This document shows, piece after piece, positions 23,301-31,028 of a DNA stretch of 64,000 nt. The stretch comes from Acidobacteriota bacterium (GTDB lineage Bacteria; Acidobacteriota; Terriglobia; Acidiferrales; UBA7541). Position 1 is the first letter of the stretch, and each line of letters starts with the position of its first letter. A model generated the notes under the pieces. That model was not told the origin of the DNA. It saw only the letters and a program-made list of their open reading frames with translations, and made no database searches. Location of the stretch: assembly GCA_021832085.1 (NCBI GenBank), contig JAKBLM010000001.1:1-64000 (forward strand). The letters are read 5' to 3'. The position numbers and the translations under genes were made by a program.

Positions 23301-23577
23301 GGGTGATTTGCGTATTGCCCAGCGAACTGGTGGACGTCATCGAATCGAGGCCGGCGATCGTGGTGAACTGCTTTTCAAGCGGCGTGGCGACAGACGAGGC
23401 CATCGTTTCGGGACTGGCGCCGGGAAGGCCGGCGGAAACCTGGATGGTGGGAAAATCGACGTTGGGCAGATCGCTGACGGCCAGATCGCGATAACCGAGA
23501 ATGCCGAAACCGAGAATGGCCAGCATGAGCAAGCTGGTCATCACCGGCCGGCGTATGAATAGTTCACTGAGGTTCAT
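20359..23577 (-). CDS. RND efflux transporter, HAE1/AcrB-type inner-membrane pump
   Basis: The 1072-residue protein has the RND plan: N-terminal helix after FIRRPVMTSLLMLAILGFGILGY, a periplasmic loop, helices 2-6 with the proton-relay pair GFVVDDAIVMLENI, and a repeat in the second half (IMLIGIVKKNAIMMVDFALDHQR). PLEKQF and SPETMASSVATP match HAE1/MdtB-type pumps. It probably exports hydrophobic toxicants using proton-motive force, with the adaptor gene 15 bp upstream in the operon. No outer-membrane channel gene is adjacent, so a TolC-like partner must come from elsewhere. Confidence 0.95.
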   Translation of the reverse strand: MNLSELFIRRPVMTSLLMLAILGFGILGYRDLAVSDLPNVDFPTIQVSAGLPGASPETMASSVATPLEKQFTTIAGLDSMTSTSSLGNTQITLQFSLSRNINSAALDVQSAIAAAGSQLPPNMPFPPTFRKVNPADQSIFLLAVTSPTLPLYDVDNYAENLIAEQISMVPGVAEVSVFGTAKYAVRVSLNPDELASRQIGIDQVQQAIQNANVNMPMGTLFGAHKAYNIESNGQLDDAASYRPLIVAYRNGAPVRLDQVATVTNGVQDKYVANWINNIPGIMLAVQRQPGTNTIDIVQRIRKLIPRFYSMVPPSINLSIEYDRSVPIQQSVNDVKFTLLLAVFLVILVIFLFLRNLSATIIPSLALPMAIVGTFAVMYLLNYTIDTLSLLALTLSVGFVVDDAIVMLENIVRHMEMGKDAFEAALAGSKEVSFTILAMTLSLAAVFLPVFFMPGVFGRLMHEFAVVTISAVLVSGFVSLTLTPMLCHRYLRPEHEKKHGWLYRKLEGGLDGARNVYGVTLRWSLRHRVLVLLFGVLVVLGTAWEFWAIPKGFLPQEDLSEISVSTQANQGISFASMKAHQEAVNRILQADPSVVQFFSSIQASSSSGLNNGHAFLHLKDLSDRPWTNSPTYDRLVARYGHDAVLGSLVRFVRPLFEHHLTIQDIIAELQPKLNKVPGIKCFLQNPPAIRIGGYSTKSLYQFTLASPDTTQLYRYAELMKTKMKALPGLTHVTTDLQIKNPQANVVVDRDKASALGVTPSQVESALYSAYGQRLTSPIYTSTNEYWVVMDVQKRFQADPNMLSDLYITSSTGQLVPLSAVSKFTTSVGPLTVNHTGQLPSVTISFDLAPGVALGQAVTEVQQLAKSLLPISITTSFQGTAQAFQQSMKGLPILLIMAVLVIYLVLGILYESFIHPVTILSGLPAAAFGGLLTLSLFHMQLDIYGFVGLIMLIGIVKKNAIMMVDFALDHQRSTGADPAEAAFQGSIIRFRPIMMTTAAAIMGTLPIAIGFGADAGARRPLGLCVVGGLVFAQFVTLYLTPVVYTYMDSFLAWRRKSPSMVPGVVREEQSVGAP

Positions 23578-23592
23578 CGGATTCGCGTCCCG

Positions 23593-24735
23593 TCATAGCC
23601 CCTTGGTGAAGTAGACCTTCGTACCGGGAACCAGGCGCACTTGCCCGTCGGTGACCACGGTTTCACCGGGCTCGAGCCCCTGGAGGATTTCGGTTTCGTT
23701 TTCGGCGGTTTGGCCCGTTTTGACTTCGCGGACGGCGACGGTCATATCGGGTTTCACGACGAAGACGAAATCTCCCTGCTGGCCCGCTTGAATCGCTTGC
23801 GACGGCACGATGACAACGTTTTGCTGCTCGCCCAGGCGCAGCACGACGTTCGAGTATTGGCCCGGCCACAGCCGATGATCGCCATTGGCGAATGTTCCCA
23901 TCAGCTCGATCGTGCCGGTGGTGGTGTTCACCGTGTTGTCCACGAACGTGAGGTAGCCATTTTCCGGTGCGGTGCTTCCGGGTGGCGTGGCTTGAACCGG
24001 GAGGCGCGACCCAGCCATGGATTGCTTGATCCGGCCGAGATATTGCTGCGGAACGGAGAACACGACGTAGAGCGGCGAAACCTGATTGATGACGACGAGC
24101 ACCGGCGTGCTGTTCGCGGAGACCGTCGCGCCGGGATAGACGAGCTGCGGGCCGGTTACGCCGCTGATGGGCGCATAGATGGAACAGTAGGAAAGGTGAA
24201 TCTTCGCCGTCTCGACGGCGGCCTGGTCGGCAGCGACTGTCGCGCGGGCCGAGGAGTCCGTGGCCAGATACTGGTCGTACTGCTCGCGGGCGACGATGCC
24301 CTGCTGGAAGAGTTCCTTGTAGCGCCGCAACTCCACCTGATCGAGCTTTGCCTGCGCCTGGTCGCGGGCCAACGTTGCCTGCGCCTGTTGAAGCGCCGCG
24401 ACGAAGGGACTGTCGTCCAGCGTGACCAGCAGATCGCCTTTCTTCACATACTGCCCCGGCTGGTAGTGGACCTCTTTAACGATGCCGGCCACTTGCGATT
24501 CCACCGAGACCGTTTTGAAGGCCCGGCCGGTGCCGATAGCGTGCAATTCCACCGGGATCGAGCTGCGCTGGACTTTCGCGACGATGACGGGGACGGCGGC
24601 GGTACTCTGTGGCCGGGCGATGGCCCCGCTGGTGGCAGAAGGCTGGCCGGAGCCAGGGCTATCTCCACAGGCGGCGAGAACGCACGCAAGCGACACCATC
24701 GAAACAACGGAAAAGACTTTCAGGAATTTGCTCAT
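23593..24735 (-). CDS. RND periplasmic adaptor (membrane fusion protein), lipoprotein
   Basis: The 380-residue adaptor starts with a lipoprotein signal, MSKFLKVFSVVSMVSLACVLAAC, with lipobox LAAC, so it is probably anchored by Cys23. The HlyD/AcrA pattern follows: biotinyl-lipoyl halves (SVESQVAGIVKEVHYQPGQYVKKGDLLVTLDD; YAPISGVTG), an alpha hairpin (about 115-190) and beta-barrel domains ending in TVAVREVKTG...GLEPGETVVTDGQVRL. It precedes the RND pump in the same operon and should link the pump to an outer-membrane channel. Confidence 0.95.
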   Translation of the reverse strand: MSKFLKVFSVVSMVSLACVLAACGDSPGSGQPSATSGAIARPQSTAAVPVIVAKVQRSSIPVELHAIGTGRAFKTVSVESQVAGIVKEVHYQPGQYVKKGDLLVTLDDSPFVAALQQAQATLARDQAQAKLDQVELRRYKELFQQGIVAREQYDQYLATDSSARATVAADQAAVETAKIHLSYCSIYAPISGVTGPQLVYPGATVSANSTPVLVVINQVSPLYVVFSVPQQYLGRIKQSMAGSRLPVQATPPGSTAPENGYLTFVDNTVNTTTGTIELMGTFANGDHRLWPGQYSNVVLRLGEQQNVVIVPSQAIQAGQQGDFVFVVKPDMTVAVREVKTGQTAENETEILQGLEPGETVVTDGQVRLVPGTKVYFTKGL

Positions 24736-24958
24736 TCGGTCCGGTACCCTGCTGTTCGTTTTCGTTCAACCCGCCAGCCAAACTTGCCGCCGCGACTCTC
24801 TCCATGATACGACGGCCAGGCGGGCCGGCAGCTGAGGGACAGTACACCACCCCCATAGTGCCGCGTCGAGTGGGTATGGGATTCCGCCTCTCGTCCCACC
24901 GTCTATTATTCGACGCTTCAAGATGCCGTGACGTTTCCGGCAGTTTCGGCGATTCGCG

Positions 24959-26158
24959 CTAGGCGGGGGAAAGCCGGGAAAGGCGTTCGGCGGCGGCCTG
25001 GAGGGTTTCGTCGGTCTTGCAGAAGGCGAAGCGCAGCTGCCGGCGCCCGTCCGCCGGGTCGCTGTAGAAGCTGGAGCCGGGAACGCCGGCCACGCCGATT
25101 TCCGCGACCAGGTACCGGGCAAACGCCACGTCGTCCGGGAAGCCGAAAGCGGAGATGTCGGTCATGATGTAGTAGGTCCCGCGCGGCCGGAAGCACCGGA
25201 AACCGGCCTGCTCCAGGATGCCCAACAGCAGATCGCGCCGGCCTCGGTAATCGGCGGCCAGCTTCTCGTAGTAGCTGTCGGGAAACGCCAGCGCCACGGC
25301 TCCGGCTTCCTGCAACGGCGCGGGGGCGCCCACGGTCAGGAAATCGTGCACCTTGCGGATCGCCGCCGTCGTTTCCGGCGGGGCGAGGCACCAGCCCACG
25401 CGCCAGCCGGTCACGCTGTAGCTTTTCGAGAGCCCGTTGATCGTGATCGTGCGCTCGCGCAGCCCCTCGAGCGTGGCGGGCGAGATGTGCCGGGCGCCGT
25501 CGTACAGGATGTACTCGTAAATTTCATCGGTGATCACAAAGGTGTCGTAGCGCACGGCGAGGTCGCGGATCGTTTCCAGTTCGTCGCGGCTGAAGACTTT
25601 CCCGGTCGGATTGTTCGGCGTGTTCAGGATGATGGCCTTGGTTGCGGGGGAAAAGGCTGCCGCCAGTTCGTCGGGATCGAACGTCCAGTCGGGCGCCCGG
25701 AGCTTCACGAAGCGCGGCGTGGCGCCGGAAAGGATCGCGTCGGGGCCGTAGTTCTCGTAGAACGGCTCGAAGATCACCACCTCGTCGCCCGGATTGATCA
25801 CCGCCATCATCGCCGAGATCATCGCCTCGGTCGCGCCGCAGCAGACGGTGACCTCGCGCTCGGGATCGATTTCGAGGCCCTGCGAGCACGCCACGCGCTC
25901 CGCGATCGCGTTCCGCAGCGACTTGGCGCCCCAGGTGATCGCGTACTGGTTTACGTCGCGGCCGATCGCCTCGGCCGCGGCGCGCTTGATTTCGGGCGGC
26001 GCGGCGAAATTGGGAAAGCCCTGGGCCAGGTTGATGGCGTTGTGGGCGAGCGCGAGCCGTGTCATCTCGCGGATTACCGATTCGGTGAAGCGCCCGGCTT
26101 TGAGCGAATGGCGGGCGCGTTCGGCCTGGCGCGACGATGACGATGAGGAAGCATTCAT
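24959..26158 (-). CDS. PLP-dependent aminotransferase, class I/II
   Basis: The 399-residue enzyme (ATG 26158 chosen for the GAGG Shine-Dalgarno; a TTG lies two codons upstream) has fold-type I features: INLAQGFPNF at the N-terminus, NTPNNPTGKVFS, DEIYEYILYDG, the PLP lysine in NGLSKSYSVTGWRVG, and C-terminal RFAFCKTDETL with the substrate-carboxylate Arg. The QGFPNF opening and overall pattern fit the kynurenine/methionine-glutamine aminotransferase subgroup (YbdL/KAT-like). The exact amino donor is inference. It is cytoplasmic and monocistronic by spacing. Confidence 0.9.
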   Translation of the reverse strand: MNASSSSSSRQAERARHSLKAGRFTESVIREMTRLALAHNAINLAQGFPNFAAPPEIKRAAAEAIGRDVNQYAITWGAKSLRNAIAERVACSQGLEIDPEREVTVCCGATEAMISAMMAVINPGDEVVIFEPFYENYGPDAILSGATPRFVKLRAPDWTFDPDELAAAFSPATKAIILNTPNNPTGKVFSRDELETIRDLAVRYDTFVITDEIYEYILYDGARHISPATLEGLRERTITINGLSKSYSVTGWRVGWCLAPPETTAAIRKVHDFLTVGAPAPLQEAGAVALAFPDSYYEKLAADYRGRRDLLLGILEQAGFRCFRPRGTYYIMTDISAFGFPDDVAFARYLVAEIGVAGVPGSSFYSDPADGRRQLRFAFCKTDETLQAAAERLSRLSPA

Positions 26159-26356
26159 CAGCAAGCCTCGTTCAGGTTGCCAAAGGGCCGCGAATCAATG
26201 CGGTCCACCCTGATTTTGCTGCGGCCGGAGTGAAAAACAGACGCCGGCGACGGGGCGATTGTACCGCGAATCACCGCGCGTCAGCGCAACGCAGCCGCCA
26301 TTTCCTTGCCCCGCTTGTGAAACCGCAGGCGCGGACGGCGAGGCTCCCTTTCCGCT

Positions 26357-28714
26357 TCAATGGCCGCCGTAGAGCCGCTGGTAGATGGAAGCGCCGCCCA
26401 GGACGATTTGCACGTAGTCGCGCGTCTGGGTGAACGGGATCGACTCGACGAATCGCGCCGGATCGGGATCGTGAAAATCCGCCAGCCATTGCGCCACGCG
26501 CACCTCGCCCGCGTTGTAGGCCGCCAGCGCCGCCTCCGGACTATGGAACTCCTTGATCAGCGCCTGCAGGTAGGCGCCACCCAAGGCCAGGTTGTACTGC
26601 GGATCGAGCAGCCGCCCGCGCGAATACCAGAGCCGCAGCATGCGGCTCCATTTCAGCGCGGTGAACGGCATCAGCTGCGCCAGGCCGATTGCCCCGGCGC
26701 CGCTGATCGCGTCGGGCTGGAATCCGGACTCCTGCCGTATGAGCGAGGCGAGCAGCATCGGATTCAGGCCGTAGCGCCCTGCGTAATAGCGAATCAGCGG
26801 CGCGTAGGGCAGCGGATAGACGATGCGCCAGATGCTCATTGGAACGGTGTCGAACGGGCGCGACTCCAGGTCGGGCACCAGCAGCCGCACCAGCGCCGCG
26901 CCGGTCAGATAGTGGTTGTCCGCCTGCGCCGTGCGCGCGGCATCGATCAGCAGCTGCGGCGCCTTGGAAATCCGATAGGCCCGGCGAAATACGCGCATCG
27001 CGGAACCGTCGAAAGCGATCGAGCGCAGCGCCCGCGCCCGGTCGTAGAGCGGCTGCAACGACGCCGGCACCGAATCGACCAGGGAATACGCGCGCGGCAG
27101 CGGCGGAATGCGGCCGAGCACCGGCTGGACCCTCGCCGAACTCTGCTGCGTGCCCAGCTGCCGCAGCCGTGCGCGAGCCTGCTGGCCGAAAAAGGTCTCG
27201 ACGAAACGCGAAGCCAGCTTGCTGTAATAGGCGCGGGCAACGCCGAAGTGCTTTTGCCGTTGCGCCAGCCGCCCCAGCCAATAGAGCGCGTCGGGCACGT
27301 AAGGAGAATAAGGATAGCGTTCGATGTGGCTGCGCATCAGGACGGCGGTATCGGGCTTGTTTTCGAGGTACGAGGTCCACGCCACACGCCAATTCGCGTC
27401 GACGGCGTACTCGCCCTGCGCGTCCCGCGCCAGCATCTGCTGGTAGTAGGCCGCCGCCTTGTTGCGTTCGAGATTGACCCAGTAATAATTGCCCATCACG
27501 AATAGCGCTTCGTCGCCCATGCTGGGCGGAGCGCCGGCTGAGGTCAGTTGCAGCACCTTCTGCACCGCCAGCTTCATCTCGTCTTCGTCGCCACGGTCCC
27601 AATAGGCGTTGATGACCGCCAGCCAGCGGTCGGCGTTGATTTCGGGATCGGGCAGCTGGATCCGCAGGAGCACGGCGGGGTTGCGGTAAATATGCGTGTC
27701 GCATTCGGCCACGCGCAAAATCGCGCGTTCCCGCTCCCGGCCCCCGACCTCGTCGCGCACACGGATCCACGCCAGGCGCGCATCGTGCCACTGCCGGTTC
27801 CGGAACAGGATTTCCGCGCGCGTCACCCGGTCGCCCACCGGCAATTCGGGGTATCGCGCGCCGAGCGCATCGCGCATGCGGTCGATGCCCAAAGCGGCGT
27901 CACGGGCCTGGGGCTGCATCGGGAAGAGGTCGTAGACGCGCTGGAAATCGAGCGCAGCGTCCAGCAGGTCGCCCGCGCGCTCGCGCGCCAGCGCCAGGTG
28001 GAGCATCAGCCCCGCGGAATGGAACGTTCCCGGATAAGCCACCAGCGCGGCAATCGCCTGCTTGGGCTCGTTACCGTCGATCGCGGCGTCGGCAAAGGCG
28101 CTGAGCGCCCGTTTCCTCATGATGGAATAAGGATAGGCGCGCAAAAACTGGCCGAGCAGCTCGATGGCCTGGCTATCCTGGCCGGCCTGCCCTGCCGCCA
28201 CGCCTTCCCAGTAGAGCGCGTAGCGCCCCAGCACCGGATCGCCCCGCGCCACGCGAAACCAGGCGATCGCGTCGTCGTAGCGGTCGTGGGAGAAATCGTA
28301 ATAGCCGAGCGCCAATGCCGCGCGCTGGTGCAGCACGCCACGCCAGCCGCGCTCGAGCGCCAGCAGCCGCAGGAAAGCCCGCTGGGCGATCCATCGCGTC
28401 GGGTTGCGCATCTGCCGCGTCAGCGTTTCCAAGGCGTGCAGTTGCGCGGGAGTCCCGATCGGGTCCGCGATGGTGGGCTTGCTTGGCGCGCCTGGCTTCC
28501 GCTCACCAGGCCCTGCGGGAGAGCGGCGTTGGGCGCGCACCGCCGCTTGCCTGGCCGATCCCTCCGGCCAAGCCTTCGGCGAGGACGCTCCCGCCACTAG
28601 AAGAACCACCAAAAAGAACGGCGCGGCAAAAACTTTCAAAACTCTCAAAAAACCGCAGGACCTCGACAGAATGGCCCAATCCTCCACCGGGGAACCCGGT
28701 GGTACTAGTGTCAA
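26357..28714 (-). CDS. slt: Slt70-like soluble lytic murein transglycosylase
   Basis: The protein is up to 785 residues. The open frame begins at a TTG; a later TTG near 28648 would give a cleaner signal peptide (LRVLKVFAAPFFLVVLLVAGAS), so the start is uncertain. A long helical superhelix of TPR-like repeats (about 80-600) is followed by the SLT catalytic domain: LLASLIRQESGFQPDAISGAGAIGLAQLMP with the catalytic Glu in QESGF, then NLALGGAYLQ and AAYNAGEVRV. It cleaves glycan strands of peptidoglycan in the periplasm, forming 1,6-anhydro ends. It is divergent from ssrA. Confidence 0.93.
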   Translation of the reverse strand: MTLVPPGSPVEDWAILSRSCGFLRVLKVFAAPFFLVVLLVAGASSPKAWPEGSARQAAVRAQRRSPAGPGERKPGAPSKPTIADPIGTPAQLHALETLTRQMRNPTRWIAQRAFLRLLALERGWRGVLHQRAALALGYYDFSHDRYDDAIAWFRVARGDPVLGRYALYWEGVAAGQAGQDSQAIELLGQFLRAYPYSIMRKRALSAFADAAIDGNEPKQAIAALVAYPGTFHSAGLMLHLALARERAGDLLDAALDFQRVYDLFPMQPQARDAALGIDRMRDALGARYPELPVGDRVTRAEILFRNRQWHDARLAWIRVRDEVGGRERERAILRVAECDTHIYRNPAVLLRIQLPDPEINADRWLAVINAYWDRGDEDEMKLAVQKVLQLTSAGAPPSMGDEALFVMGNYYWVNLERNKAAAYYQQMLARDAQGEYAVDANWRVAWTSYLENKPDTAVLMRSHIERYPYSPYVPDALYWLGRLAQRQKHFGVARAYYSKLASRFVETFFGQQARARLRQLGTQQSSARVQPVLGRIPPLPRAYSLVDSVPASLQPLYDRARALRSIAFDGSAMRVFRRAYRISKAPQLLIDAARTAQADNHYLTGAALVRLLVPDLESRPFDTVPMSIWRIVYPLPYAPLIRYYAGRYGLNPMLLASLIRQESGFQPDAISGAGAIGLAQLMPFTALKWSRMLRLWYSRGRLLDPQYNLALGGAYLQALIKEFHSPEAALAAYNAGEVRVAQWLADFHDPDPARFVESIPFTQTRDYVQIVLGGASIYQRLYGGH

Positions 28715-28934
28715 ACGTTATGGGCCGAAGAGCAAGAGTTCTTGCAGCTTTTCGCGCCCAATGAAGCGAATGAGCAATCGATCCGCAGCCCCGGGCCCGG
28801 TCCCCGGCCACGGGACGCCGCCGGAGGCCCACCCGCCCTCCTTTGCCCAAGCCGGACGGGCCACGCGGCGCGCCTTTTCCGCCGTGGCCCGGACCCTCCT
28901 GCGGGACCCTCCCGTGCTGCCGCTCGTGCACCGA

Positions 28935-28963
28935 TTGACCTGTTTCCTGGGCCGGGGTAGCAT
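28935..28963 (+). promoter_or_regulatory. sigma-70-like promoter of ssrA
   Basis: TTGACC is followed after 17 nt by TAGCAT, ending 15 bp before the mature tmRNA 5' end. It fits a housekeeping promoter for an abundant stable RNA. Confidence 0.7.
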
Positions 28964-28978
28964 CATCTAATCAGTCAA

Positions 28979-29330
28979 GGGGGCGAAACGGTTTCGACGG
29001 GATTCCAAGCTATCAGAAGGCATGTCGGCCTCCACTTGTCCGTTATCGAGTGGAAAACGAAAACTGCCAATCAACCATTGGCTCTGGCTGCCTAACTAAA
29101 GGCTAGCCCGTCTCCTCAGGCTTCGCCCATGGGCCTGAGATGAGGCGTCGCACAGTGGGCTGGCTGCCCGGTCTCGGCCCGTGACCGGTCGGCGAGATTG
29201 ATCGGGCTAGTCGCCGAAGTTTCTTGCCGGTTCTGAGCCTCGGCGGCGAACCCAATGGAATCGGATAAGCATGTAGTCTTCTGACGGCGAGGCTTTTCGG
29301 ACGGGGGTTCGACTCCCCCCGCCTCCACCA
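28979..29330 (+). ncRNA. ssrA: tmRNA (ssrA)
   Basis: The 352-nt RNA rescues stalled ribosomes with SmpB. The 5' end GGGGGCG pairs with CGCCTCC at the 3' end to form the alanine acceptor stem, followed by A and encoded CCA. The conserved GAAACGGTTTCGACGG at the start and the T-arm GGGGGTTCGACTCCCCC are present. The tag frame runs from a probable GCC resume codon at 29066 to TAA at 29093-29095 and reads ANQPLALAA, ending in the usual LAA degron. One-piece organisation is supported by the continuous order of elements. Confidence 0.96.
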
Positions 29331-29484
29331 ACCTTTCCTCCGCGTTCAGCCATTGCCCCGAAGTGCGCCCCGGCGCGAAGGTTGGCGCCCACCGTAGCAC
29401 CACGCGAGCATCGAAAGGCTCCAACCCGCCTCCCTCGTGTTAGCGTCTCCCCGTGCAAATCTCAGCAAGCGAAGGCGGGCTTTC

Positions 29485-29774
29485 GTGCACTACGTGTATA
29501 TCCCCCGTAGCCTCTCTCATCCCAAACAGACCTATGTCGGCTATACGCACGACCTGAAGACCCGCTTGGCGCAACACAACGCTGGGGATCCGCCCACAGG
29601 AGCAAGTTCGTCCCGTGGGCGCTCGCCAGCTACATTGCCCTTCCGGACGAATCCCTGGCCCTCCGCATGGAAAGGTATTTGAAGAGTGGATCGGGGCACT
29701 CCTTCGCGAGGCGCCACCCGCTCGGCCCCAATCGGAACGGGCGCAGCCAGGGCCGGCGGGGGAAGGGGCCGTGA
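29485..29774 (+). pseudogene. small GIY-YIG nuclease gene broken by one frameshift
   Basis: From GTG 29485 the frame reads HYVYIPRSLSHPKQTYVGYTHDLKTRLAQHNAG, a URI-type GIY-YIG N-terminus with motifs YVYI and YVGYT. At a run of four G (about 29582-29585) the family-like sequence moves to another frame: SKFVPWALASYIALPDESL, then ALRMERYLKSGSGHSFARRH and a TGA at 29772. One inserted G would restore 96 codons. The gene starts 154 bp after the tmRNA 3' end. No duplicate of the tmRNA 3' end was found downstream. Confidence 0.8.
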
Positions 29775-29838
29775 ACGGGCGCGGCCACGTTTCAAGCAGG
29801 AATTCCATCGAGGAGCGGCCACAAGTTCAGGCGCTTTC

Positions 29839-30828
29839 TCACGGCCGGGGACCGGGCGCGCGCCGTGGCAACTTCAACTTCGCTCGGATCCTTTCGGTGA
29901 TGTCCCGCGCGACCTGCTCTTGTACAGCCAGAGCATCCCCGAGATCCCGGTAATAGGTCACCGCCAACAATAGCCGGCGCGTCGAGACCTCGAACAGATC
30001 TGCGGTGATCCGCACCTTGTCTCCTGAACGCGCAATCGACCCTTCCATGACCTCGTCCGCGTGCAATTGCCGCGCGACTTCCTCGAGCGGGCTGTGCTTG
30101 CCGCTGTACTGCATCACCGAGCTTCGCGAAACCACCCTGAGCGACCCAAGCTCTCCGATTTCGGTGATCAGAACTTCCGTCATGCTCTCGGCAAAGTAGG
30201 CCTGCCCCGGGTCCGCGGAGAGGCTGTCGAAAGGCAGCACGGCCAGGGTCTGGATCCGCGGGCGCGACGCGTGTCCCGCCAGATCGTCTCGCCAGCCACC
30301 GCCGTTGAAGTTCAAAAGAAGCCCGATGATCATCAGGATACCTAACGCGGCAATCAGAGTGCGCCGTCCCCAGTGGTGCGGGGCGGCCACTGCTATCGGA
30401 TCTTGCGCGGGGTTCTGAGCTTGCAAAGGCAGGCCGGACACGCCGGAGGCGGTGCGGTCTCCAAAACAATTGACTTGCACCTCAGGGGCCGGGATCGCCG
30501 GCACGGTTTCGACCGGCGCGATGAAGCGGTAGCCGTGTTTGGGCAGGGTCTCGATGAAGCGTGGATGCCTGGTCGAGTCACCCAGCGTCTCGCGCAGCCG
30601 GGCGACGATGCCGTTCAGGTTGTTGTCGAAGTCAACGAAAACTTCGTTTCGCCACAGGCGCTGGCGCAACTCCTCGCGGGTGACGACGCGGCCCGGGTGT
30701 TCCAAAAGCGATGCCAACACCTGGAAGGATTGATCCCGCAGCTTGAGCTTCACCCCGCTCTTCAGGAGATGGCCTGAATCCAGGTCAACCTCGAAGCAGC
30801 CGAAGCGAACCGCGCCGGGCATCGTCAT
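29839..30828 (-). CDS. membrane-bound winged-helix regulator, CadC type with TolB-N-like sensor domain
   Basis: The 329-residue protein has an OmpR/CadC-type winged-helix domain at 5-104 (FEVDLDSGHLLKSGVKLKL...REELRQRLW...TLPKHGYRFIAPV), a linker and one membrane helix (about 156-173). A periplasmic C-terminal domain follows (LAVLPFDSLSADPGQAYFAESMTEVL...VMEGSIARSGDKVRITADLFEV). No phosphoacceptor receiver domain is present, so signal sensing is probably through the C-terminal part. It is divergent from the Ig-repeat lipoprotein gene 200 bp away, a plausible target. A similar central module occurs in the regulator at 49517-51379. Confidence 0.88.
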   Translation of the reverse strand: MTMPGAVRFGCFEVDLDSGHLLKSGVKLKLRDQSFQVLASLLEHPGRVVTREELRQRLWRNEVFVDFDNNLNGIVARLRETLGDSTRHPRFIETLPKHGYRFIAPVETVPAIPAPEVQVNCFGDRTASGVSGLPLQAQNPAQDPIAVAAPHHWGRRTLIAALGILMIIGLLLNFNGGGWRDDLAGHASRPRIQTLAVLPFDSLSADPGQAYFAESMTEVLITEIGELGSLRVVSRSSVMQYSGKHSPLEEVARQLHADEVMEGSIARSGDKVRITADLFEVSTRRLLLAVTYYRDLGDALAVQEQVARDITERIRAKLKLPRRAPGPRP

Positions 30829-31028
30829 GCTCTTGGAGGGATCGTTAAGGTCAGGTTACTTCCGGCCAATATGCCGGTCAAGCTCTAAACCGTGAGGCTT
30901 CAGGGGCTCACGCGGCAAGGAAGAAGCAAGGAGCAAACAAGGCGCCTTCCATTGAAAAGTAACGGCCCGTCGTGGTTGTCTGGCTTAGGAAGCATCCCTA
31001 ACCGGGATGGTGAGACGGGAGGTGGCCC

